From: Candidatus Rifleibacteriota bacterium
Lineage (GTDB): Bacteria; Riflebacteria; Ozemobacteria; Ozemobacterales; Ozemobacteraceae
Direction: 5' to 3'
Length of the DNA: 10,197 bases
Assembly (NCBI GenBank): GCA_017526725.1
Contig: JAFXRA010000303.1
Location: 1 to 10,197, forward strand
Of the stretch, positions 1 to 5,661 are shown in pieces. The position numbers and the translations under genes are program-made. The notes beneath the pieces were generated by a model, which was given only the letters and a program-made list of their open reading frames with translations, was not told where the DNA came from and did no database searches. Within the stretch, counting starts at the first letter, position 1. Every line of letters begins with the position of its first letter.

Positions 1-124
1 AGAGCTTAGAGGTAAGAGTTTAGAGAATTGGCTAGTTTACAAACTATCGATAATTAATAAGACTTCGTTAGTTTACAATCTAAACAATCCTCTGCTCTCT
101 AATCTCTTTTCTCTAACCTCTAAA
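1..124. repeat. Long imperfect inverted repeat, intergenic, possibly cut by the window edge
   Basis: Two arms face each other around a short AT-rich centre (about 51-64). Bases 6-18 match the reverse complement of 111-123 at 12 of 13 positions. Bases 20-26 match that of 96-102 exactly (TTAGAGA / TCTCTAA). Bases 27-50 match that of 65-88 at 18 of 24. The right arm carries two short insertions (89-95 and 103-110). Within the arms are two smaller palindromes: TAGTTT-AC-AAACTA (33-46) and GTTTA-CAATC-TAAAC (71-85). No reading frame fits. It could be a small mobile or MITE-like repeat, a structured RNA, or the 3' end signal of a gene left of the window. It lacks the compact GC stem and T-tract of a normal terminator. 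The pairing is seen directly; the role is unknown. Confidence 0.6.
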
Positions 125-147
125 CAATATTTCTTTATTATAAAAAC

Positions 148-153
148 TATAAT
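148..153 (+). promoter_or_regulatory. Candidate -10 box of the ymdB-like gene
   Basis: A perfect TATAAT lies here. No convincing -35 hexamer sits 16-18 bases upstream. Transcription from it would begin near 160, which is downstream of the in-frame ATG at 152 but upstream of the ATGs at 185 and 191. If the box is used, it supports the later start. In DNA this AT-rich such a box can arise by chance. Confidence 0.35.
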
Positions 154-190
154 GGTATTACAAACCATTATTTTTTTAGTTTTAATGAAA

Positions 191-991
191 ATGAAAATAT
201 TAATGCTAGGCGACATTTATGGTAAGACAGGCAGGGAAGCAGTTGCCTCTCTTATTCCGGAGTTAAAGAAAATATATGAGCCGGATTGGATTATAGCAAA
301 CGGAGAAAATGTTACTGCAGGTAATGGTTTGTCTGCAAAACATGCAAAGTTTCTAAGAGAAACAGGAATAGATATTATAACAACCGGTAACCATATTTTT
401 TGCAGAGCAGACTGGCCTGAAGTGCTTTCAAACCATGACTATATACTGAGACCTCATAATATGCTAAAAGAGGGCGATTGTGGAACCGGGTGCCGTATTT
501 TTTCAAAAAAAGATAAGCCTAGTATTGCTGTTATTAATCTTGCAGGCCGTGTTTTTATGGAAACATGCAGCTGCCCGTTTGAGACTTTTGATAAACTTTA
601 TAAATCATTGCCTCCAGATATCCCTTTAATAGTAGATTTTCATGGTGAAGCAACTTCAGAAAAACTAGCTCTTTTCTGGTATGTAAATGGCCGAGCGTCT
701 ATAGCCTACGGAACACATACCCATGTTCAGACTTCTGATAACAGAATTCTGCCAAATGGAGGCACTGGAGTCGTAACAGATCTGGGCATGTCTGGCGCAG
801 TAGACGGAATAATAGGAGTAGACCGCCAAACCGTAGTTGGGCGCTTTTTAACAGGCTATTCTGAAAAGTTCTTATGCGCACAGGGGCAAGGTAAAGTAGA
901 AGGTTTGTTTGCAGAGTTAAATGGAAAATTCCCTGTTAATTTGGAATTAATTAGAAAAACTACTAATAATAGTAATTTGCACAAAAAATAA
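191..991 (+). CDS. ymdB: YmdB-family metallophosphoesterase (probable 2',3'-cyclic-nucleotide phosphodiesterase)
   Basis: This is a cytoplasmic, dinuclear-metal phosphoesterase of the YmdB/DR1281 family (TIGR00282 type). Bacillus YmdB hydrolyses 2',3'-cyclic nucleotides and affects biofilm formation and motility decisions. Starting at ATG 191 the product is 266 residues, close to the family norm (about 264). The metal-binding set then falls at the expected places: D8, E39 and N40 in NGEN, N67 and H68 in GNH, H151 in DFHGEATSEK, and H176 and H178 in GTHTHVQ. The C-terminal half (about residues 147-208) is very strongly family-like. In-frame ATGs at 152 and 185 would add 13 or 2 residues. The 13-residue version adds a hydrophobic stretch not seen in relatives, so 191 (or 185) is preferred. 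No Shine-Dalgarno is evident. The thioredoxin-like gene follows 39 bp downstream. The family call is firm; the substrate in this organism is inferred. Confidence 0.93.
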   Translation: MKILMLGDIYGKTGREAVASLIPELKKIYEPDWIIANGENVTAGNGLSAKHAKFLRETGIDIITTGNHIFCRADWPEVLSNHDYILRPHNMLKEGDCGTGCRIFSKKDKPSIAVINLAGRVFMETCSCPFETFDKLYKSLPPDIPLIVDFHGEATSEKLALFWYVNGRASIAYGTHTHVQTSDNRILPNGGTGVVTDLGMSGAVDGIIGVDRQTVVGRFLTGYSEKFLCAQGQGKVEGLFAELNGKFPVNLELIRKTTNNSNLHKK

Positions 992-1015
992 TAATCTTTA
1001 TTTAAATAATTCTTG

Positions 1016-1024
1016 TGTTATAAT
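1016..1024 (+). promoter_or_regulatory. Candidate extended -10 promoter just before the thioredoxin-like gene
   Basis: TGTTATAAT matches the extended -10 consensus TGnTATAAT exactly. A weak -35-like TTTATT lies at 997-1002, with a 16-base spacer. A start site 7 bases below the box would fall at 1031, which is the A of the preferred ATG, so the message could be leaderless. This is consensus matching only. Confidence 0.45.
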
Positions 1025-1030
1025 AATGCA

Positions 1031-1444
1031 ATGCTAACAGTTGAAGAATTTGAAAAAACAGTTATACAAGATAAAAAGCCGGCAGCTCTTTGTTTTACTG
1101 CAAATTGGTGCCAGCCAAGTCAAGCTCAAATTAAAGTCGTAGAAGAACTTCGTCCAAAATATGAAGAAAAATTTTTAATCGAAGTTCTTGATGTTGAGCA
1201 ATCTTCCGAATTAGCTAAATTGTTGAAGATTAATAACCTTCCCTCGACTCTCTTTTATGCAGAAGGAGAACTTCAGGAACAGAACTGCCTCTATGGTTAT
1301 CAGGATGCGAGTATGTTAACAGACAGCTTTGAATGCACTTTATGGGAAATGGAAAACAAGAGTTCTGCCAATAAATATATTTGGTGGGTAATCGGTGTGT
1401 TGGCTTTGGTTGCTGTCTTTTTACTTTTTTATGTAAGATATTGA
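1031..1444 (+). CDS. Thioredoxin-fold protein with CxxS site and C-terminal membrane anchor
   Basis: This 137-residue product has a thioredoxin-like domain (about 1-105) followed by one strongly hydrophobic helix (about 114-137) at the extreme C-terminus, ending in VRY. The active-site region reads TANWCQPSQAQ, so the usual WCGPC is WCQPS: C27 is kept and the second cysteine is Ser30. The cis-proline loop is intact (NNLPSTLFY, P71). There is no N-terminal signal peptide. The likely topology is tail-anchored, with the domain in the cytoplasm next to the inner membrane. CxxS proteins of this fold usually act as monothiol or thiol-trapping factors, not full disulfide reductases. ATG 1031 is preferred over an in-frame TTG at 1013, which adds six unlikely residues and overlaps a probable -10 box. 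No Shine-Dalgarno is visible. The fold assignment is good; the role is unknown. Confidence 0.82.
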   Translation: MLTVEEFEKTVIQDKKPAALCFTANWCQPSQAQIKVVEELRPKYEEKFLIEVLDVEQSSELAKLLKINNLPSTLFYAEGELQEQNCLYGYQDASMLTDSFECTLWEMENKSSANKYIWWVIGVLALVAVFLLFYVRY

Positions 1445-1563
1445 TAGAGAGAATAGAAGGTTAAGTTTATCTGTAGTCTGTTGTTAGTCATAAAATATTA
1501 GTTTACAAAAGTGTTTTTTTTATTATTTTTACAAGCAAAATATGTAAATTTGGGTAGCAGTAT
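1445..1563. other. Intergenic gap with a third copy of TAGTTTACAA
   Basis: This 119-bp gap separates the thioredoxin-like gene from the lolA-like gene. It contains TTAGTTTACAA at 1498-1508, identical to the copy at 68-78, and a purine-rich TAGAGAGAATAG stretch near its left end that resembles 21-31. An eight-T run follows at 1514-1521, but no stable stem precedes it, so I do not call a terminator. No strong promoter is seen: TATTAT at 1521-1526 and TATGTA at 1541-1546 are weak -10 options without well-placed -35 boxes. No GG-N10-GC sigma-54 site was found here by eye. Confidence 0.5.
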
Positions 1564-2463
1564 ATGAAAACAAAAGTATTAATAACTCTTCTTTGTTTAA
1601 TTATAGTTCCTATGGCTTGTTTCGCTTCAGAAGATGTTAAAAGTGCTTCTCCTAATACAGCAACCCCATCTTTAACTATTAATTTATCTGCTAGTTCAAC
1701 CTCTTCTATAGGTTTTATCGAGCCTTTAACAGCTTCTTTTACTGCAGAGCAGCTTTTTGACAGAATGGAAAAAAATTCAGAGAGCATAAATGCCATAGAA
1801 TCTAATGTTGAACTTTCAGATTCTATTGGAACTTCTGCGGTTACTTTGCGCGTAAAGAGTCCGGACAAGTTTTCCATAACTTTTACTGATGGCAGTTCTA
1901 GTGTGTTTTTTAACGGTTCTACATTATGGATTTATATAAATACTACAAATGAGTGTTTCTTTCATACCACTGAAAAGTCTTCATTATGGGAAAAATTAGG
2001 TTCCTTTTCTTCCTGGTTTAATCCTAAAATGATATTTGTAAATATGACTAGAAGCACTTTGAATGCATTATTTAAAATAGAAGCCATTAAACGAGAAAAG
2101 ATGCCTGATGGAGATTATCATTATCATTTAAAGATGACTCCTAAGATGAAAGAAATATTTATTCAGGTTTTTGAGCTGGGACATTACGAAGTTATTTTTT
2201 CAGAAAAGCTGTACTTGCCTGTAAAAGTAAAAGAATATGGTCCGGATGGTAAACATAAAACAACTCTGAATGTTAAGGCATACAAAATTAATGAAGAAGT
2301 TTCAGATGATATGTTTGTATATAAAAACACTACTAAAGCTACTTTGATTCCTATTTCTATTGTAATTTTGCAGAAATTCGAAGATTATAAAGACAAATTA
2401 ATGAAAAAGATAGAAGATGCCAAGGATTCAGCTCTTAACAGCATAATGAACTGGAGTTTTTAA
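1564..2463 (+). CDS. LolA-like secreted lipoprotein carrier / outer-membrane lipoprotein-sorting protein
   Basis: The 299-residue product begins with a signal peptide: MKTK, then a hydrophobic core to about residue 18, with likely cleavage after A21 (CFA|SE). The cysteine at 19 does not sit in a good lipobox. Residues about 22-55 are Ser/Thr-rich linker. The body (about 59-255) has LolA-superfamily features: an AEQLFDRMEKNSESI helix, VKSPDKFSITF followed by FFNGSTLWIY, and LPVKVKEYGPDGK followed by INEEVSDDMFVY. LolA proteins carry lipoproteins across the periplasm, but many family members are uncharacterised and may bind other lipids. The product is longer than classical LolA (about 180-200 mature residues), with an extra lysine-rich, probably helical C-terminus (268-299). 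It has no recognisable Shine-Dalgarno. Its stop codon abuts the next gene's start, so it heads a three-gene unit. The family is confident; the cargo is unknown. Confidence 0.82.
   Translation: MKTKVLITLLCLIIVPMACFASEDVKSASPNTATPSLTINLSASSTSSIGFIEPLTASFTAEQLFDRMEKNSESINAIESNVELSDSIGTSAVTLRVKSPDKFSITFTDGSSSVFFNGSTLWIYINTTNECFFHTTEKSSLWEKLGSFSSWFNPKMIFVNMTRSTLNALFKIEAIKREKMPDGDYHYHLKMTPKMKEIFIQVFELGHYEVIFSEKLYLPVKVKEYGPDGKHKTTLNVKAYKINEEVSDDMFVYKNTTKATLIPISIVILQKFEDYKDKLMKKIEDAKDSALNSIMNWSF
2453..2456 (+). promoter_or_regulatory. Ribosome binding site of the TPR membrane-protein gene
   Basis: GGAG lies 7 bases before ATG 2464, inside the last codons of the lolA-like gene. Most other starts in the window lack such a site. 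It supports ATG 2464 as the start although that codon directly abuts the preceding TAA. Confidence 0.6.
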
Positions 2464-4677
2464 ATGTCGGAAAGAGATAAAAGAGAGAATTTCACGTGGG
2501 TAGAGGATTTTAGACGTGAACATTTGAAAAAATCTGCCAGGAATCCAGGTCTGGCAGCTTTGATGTCTTTTATACTCATGGGAACTGGGCAGATTTATGC
2601 TGGTCATATTGACCGTGGAATAATCCTACTTCTTATTCATGTATTTTCTTTATTTGCTGGTTATAATCTGTATTCCGGTGGTTTTATATATGAATGGCTC
2701 ATGTCTTCTATTGGGCCTCATTTAATAATCGTAATCTGTTATATACTCTCTGTTATTTTCATTCTTACCTGGATATACAACATCAAAGACGCATATTATT
2801 TATCTATTTTCAGCAGTTTTAGAGATTGGTTTGAGGTAGAAAGAGTTTTGCTGCCTTCTATGGGAGTGCCAGCAAATTTGCTTATTTCTAATAATAACAA
2901 TGCTGCGAATTTATTGGAAAATCATTCTTCTGAAGCAGTAGATGATAAAAATATAGTTCTGGATAGTCAGGAAAAAATAACTCAATCTGAGAAAACTGAA
3001 AATGAAAAACAGGCAGAAAAAATACAATATTCTGAACCTGAAGCAGAAGCAGATGCAGAAGTAATTAATATTACGGCTGAAAAAGCATCTGAAATAAAAA
3101 CAGAGATTGACGATAATTCTTTTGATGATTCTGCTGCTGACCTTGTTTTTATGAATTCCAACACTTGGAAGTCATATGCTTCATTAGTGCTTGTTATTGT
3201 CTTGTTTGGGCTAGGAATAGGCTATTATTACAATAAAGAATATGGCGACACTTCTTTTCAATTAAGTCAGAGTTTTGATGTTAAAAATATTAAAAAAGTA
3301 TCGAATATTAGAACCGCAGAAATCCCTGCTATAAAGGAAGAACCAAGGAACACTGCTGAAAAGTCTGCTGCCGTTCCTGAAACTGCTCCTCAAAACATTC
3401 CTCAGACACAGCCTGCTGCCATGCCGCCAGCTTATTTTCAGCCAGTTATTACCCAGCAGCAGGTTGAAAATTATGTTGATAACCGTATCCGCCAATTATT
3501 AGATTTAAAAAACAGGGTGAGTGAATCATTGCATTTGGGCTCTAATAATAGATTTAACAGTAGAGAAGAAGTCCCATTGATAGTATCTGCAGATGTATCT
3601 AATACGAATAATAATACTGGTGTTTTCTCTGAATCATCAAATGAAGATTCATCTAATAAGGTTGTTTTTATTCAGGGACATAAGGAAGCGAAGCTTCTGA
3701 ATAAAACTTCGACCGGCTATGAATCAAATAACGTTAGAAGTGGAGTGGTTCTTTATGAGGCTCCTGAAAATGATGACGAAGTTGAATTGGTTATGACTGA
3801 TGAAATTACTGTGGGCAAGTCTGGTTCCATAGATTCTTCTAATGATATCAAGTCTGATTATTATCAGGTAAATGAAGTTGCACAGAATCATGTGGTTCCT
3901 AATGTTAATCAGCAAACATTAGACCGCCTTAAACAAGAAGAAAAAGCTGAAAAGGAAATGGCATTAAATAAATCAAAAAAAGAAGAAGAACCTAAGGGAA
4001 AAGTTCTTTTTGAACGCAGTGATGAAGATGAAATAAAAACCGTACCTGCTTCTGTTTCTAACGATAAACCAGAAGTCTTAGAACCTCAGATTATAAAGAA
4101 TAAAAGTGTAAAACATCATGAAAACAATAATAATTACGAATCTGCTGAACTTAGAGCCAAGCTTGAAAAAATAAAGGAAAAAGGTGCTCAGGAGTTCTAT
4201 GAAGGTAATTGGGAAGCTGCTTTACCATTCTATTTCGAAGTTCTAAAACATCGTAGAAACGCTGAATCTTTTGAAATGGTTGGTATTATTTTTGAAAAAA
4301 TGAATAAGCTGAAAGATGCTTTTGAAGCTTATGAAAATGCTTATTCTCTCGGTTTGGATACAAATCATAATGTTGCTCGTCTTGGTATAATTGCAGAAAA
4401 AATCGGTGAATACGAAAAAGCTCAAAAATACTTAGAAAAAGCTATAGAAAATAATCCAAAGAGAGCAGATATAATTCTAAGCTATGCCCGATGCCTTGAT
4501 AAACAGGGAGAAGGTCTTGCTGCAGCACAGGTTTTAGCTGTTTTAAGAGACAGCACTAATTCATATGCTATTAAAAAGGCTGCTGAACAAGAATATCAAA
4601 AAATACTGGAAGCTGAATCCAGGAAAAAGCAGACCCAGCAAGCTGCGGAAACTGCTTCAGAAGCTTCTGAAAGATGA
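2464..4677 (+). CDS. Multi-pass membrane protein with TM2-like N-terminus and C-terminal TPR domain
   Basis: This 737-residue protein is modular. Residues 27-108 form a TM2-like region: NPGLAALMSFILMGTGQIY-AG, a short DRG turn, then spans at about 30-46, 52-70 and 86-106. An acidic linker with EAEADAE-type sequence (about 150-230) follows, then a fourth span at 237-257. Next comes a long low-complexity region (about 260-560): Pro/Gln-rich at 290-332, then Asn/Ser-rich and Lys/Glu-rich. Three to four TPR-like repeats occupy about 571-700, for example GNWEAALPFYFEVLKH and GEYEKAQKYLEKAIENNP. The tail is Gln/Ala-rich. With a cytoplasmic N-terminus and four spans, the TPRs would be cytoplasmic and the acidic linker periplasmic; this topology is inferred. 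The gene begins immediately after the lolA-like stop, and its TGA overlaps the next ATG (ATGA). That suggests coupled synthesis and possibly contact with the sigma-54 activator. No named family matches the whole architecture. The function is unknown; scaffold or sensor is a guess. Confidence 0.85.
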   Translation: MSERDKRENFTWVEDFRREHLKKSARNPGLAALMSFILMGTGQIYAGHIDRGIILLLIHVFSLFAGYNLYSGGFIYEWLMSSIGPHLIIVICYILSVIFILTWIYNIKDAYYLSIFSSFRDWFEVERVLLPSMGVPANLLISNNNNAANLLENHSSEAVDDKNIVLDSQEKITQSEKTENEKQAEKIQYSEPEAEADAEVINITAEKASEIKTEIDDNSFDDSAADLVFMNSNTWKSYASLVLVIVLFGLGIGYYYNKEYGDTSFQLSQSFDVKNIKKVSNIRTAEIPAIKEEPRNTAEKSAAVPETAPQNIPQTQPAAMPPAYFQPVITQQQVENYVDNRIRQLLDLKNRVSESLHLGSNNRFNSREEVPLIVSADVSNTNNNTGVFSESSNEDSSNKVVFIQGHKEAKLLNKTSTGYESNNVRSGVVLYEAPENDDEVELVMTDEITVGKSGSIDSSNDIKSDYYQVNEVAQNHVVPNVNQQTLDRLKQEEKAEKEMALNKSKKEEEPKGKVLFERSDEDEIKTVPASVSNDKPEVLEPQIIKNKSVKHHENNNNYESAELRAKLEKIKEKGAQEFYEGNWEAALPFYFEVLKHRRNAESFEMVGIIFEKMNKLKDAFEAYENAYSLGLDTNHNVARLGIIAEKIGEYEKAQKYLEKAIENNPKRADIILSYARCLDKQGEGLAAAQVLAVLRDSTNSYAIKKAAEQEYQKILEAESRKKQTQQAAETASEASER

Positions 4678-5651
4678 GTTATTCCCAGACAAATATTCGT
4701 ATTTTAGGCTCTAGCCAAGCTATGCAGGAAGTTTTTGAACTGCTTGAACGAATTGGTTCAAATGATGTTACTGTGCTTATTACAGGAGAATCAGGAACTG
4801 GTAAAGAATTGGTTGCTCAGGCTCTTCATAGGCAGAGTTTGAGAAAAAGTAATCCTTTCGTTAAAATTAACTGTGCCGCTTTGCCAGAAAATCTTATAGA
4901 AAGCGAACTTTTTGGTTATGAAAAGGGCGCTTTTACTGGGGCTTTTCAACGTAAACCCGGAAAATTTGAGATAGCTAACCACGGAACTATTTTTTTAGAT
5001 GAAATAGGTGAAATGAATCTTTCCACCCAGGTCAAACTGCTAAGAGTTCTTCAGGAAAGAGAATTCGTTAGGGTTGGCGGAATTCAAACTCTAAATGTAG
5101 ATACAAGAGTTATAGCAGCTACTAATAAAGACCTTTTTCAATGTATTGCATTAGGAACATTTCGTGAAGATTTGTTCTATAGACTTAATGTCATAAATAT
5201 CCATCTTCCCCCATTAAAAGAAAGATTGGCAGATATACCCGAATTGGTCGACTGCTTCTCGCGAAGATATCATACCAAGTTTAATAAAGAATACAAACCT
5301 TTTTCAAAAAAGTTTATGGGAAAACTAATGCAGTATTCTTGGCCCGGCAATGTCAGAGAACTTCAGAATCTTATAGAAAAAGTTGTTGTTCTTAATGATG
5401 AAAGTGTTATAGATGTCGAAACAGGTTCTAATAAATCTAAGATTAATCTTGAGAATAAAGAATACATTTCAGAAGGTATGCTGAATATGGATTATAAGTC
5501 TGCAAAAGAAATGATTCTCGAAAGCTTTGAAAAAGAGTATTTTACCGCTTTATTAAACAGAGCTGACGGGAATATTTCTGAAGCAGCCCGAATCTCGGGG
5601 ATGCATCGAAAGAATCTCTTTGTAAAATTGCGTAACTTGGGATTGAAATAA
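4674..5651 (+). CDS. Sigma-54-dependent transcriptional activator without receiver domain (PspF-like layout)
   Basis: This 325-residue bacterial enhancer-binding protein couples ATP hydrolysis to open-complex formation by sigma-54 RNA polymerase. The AAA+ domain starts almost at the N-terminus: Walker A GESGTGKE (38-45), the sigma-54-contacting GAFTGA loop (85-90), Walker B IFLDE (106-110), the FREDLFYRLN segment with putative arginine fingers R164/R170, and WPGNVREL (223-230). A linker (about 240-285) leads to a Fis-type helix-turn-helix, DGNISEAARISGMHRKNLF (298-316). All catalytic motifs look intact. Only about eight residues precede the AAA+ domain, so there is no phospho-receiver, GAF or PAS sensor. 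Such proteins (PspF is the model) are usually controlled by a partner protein. The start overlaps the stop of the upstream TPR gene by four bases, making that protein a candidate partner. No matching -24/-12 promoter was seen in the window's intergenic DNA, so its targets are probably elsewhere. Confidence 0.93.
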   Translation: MSYSQTNIRILGSSQAMQEVFELLERIGSNDVTVLITGESGTGKELVAQALHRQSLRKSNPFVKINCAALPENLIESELFGYEKGAFTGAFQRKPGKFEIANHGTIFLDEIGEMNLSTQVKLLRVLQEREFVRVGGIQTLNVDTRVIAATNKDLFQCIALGTFREDLFYRLNVINIHLPPLKERLADIPELVDCFSRRYHTKFNKEYKPFSKKFMGKLMQYSWPGNVRELQNLIEKVVVLNDESVIDVETGSNKSKINLENKEYISEGMLNMDYKSAKEMILESFEKEYFTALLNRADGNISEAARISGMHRKNLFVKLRNLGLK

Positions 5652-5661
5652 GATTTGAATA
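5652..5661. other. Convergent gene junction, 10 bp, no visible terminator
   Basis: The activator gene stops at 5651 and the oppositely oriented ligase gene stops at 5662. Neither the spacer nor the flanking 40 bases shows a GC-rich stem with a T-tract on either strand. Transcripts from both sides may run into each other, or termination may be factor-dependent. Confidence 0.5.

Noticed and set aside
1..124. CRISPR-like repeats from the recurring CTCTAA / TTAGAG units
   Set aside because: The units are six bases long, irregularly spaced and oppositely oriented, which fits an inverted repeat and not a repeat-spacer array.
152..190. Upstream in-frame ATG for the ymdB-like gene at 152
   Set aside because: It adds a hydrophobic 13-residue leader absent from the family, overlaps a perfect TATAAT, and shifts the metal-ligand numbering away from that of relatives.
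1013..1030. TTG start for the thioredoxin-like gene
   Set aside because: It adds six residues encoded by what looks like the -10 box; ATG 1031 gives a normal start to the thioredoxin domain.
1498..1525. Possible rho-independent terminator with an eight-T run
   Set aside because: No stable stem precedes the T-run; only a 4-bp AAAA/TTTT pairing is possible.
1503..1877. Minus-strand open frame across the start of the lolA-like gene
   Set aside because: The opposite strand has a signal peptide and LolA motifs; this frame has no recognisable domain.
3207..3223. GG-N10-GC spacing resembling a sigma-54 -24/-12 promoter
   Set aside because: It lies inside the TPR membrane-protein gene, and the bases around GG and GC do not match TGGCAC and TTGCA well; chance occurrence is likely.
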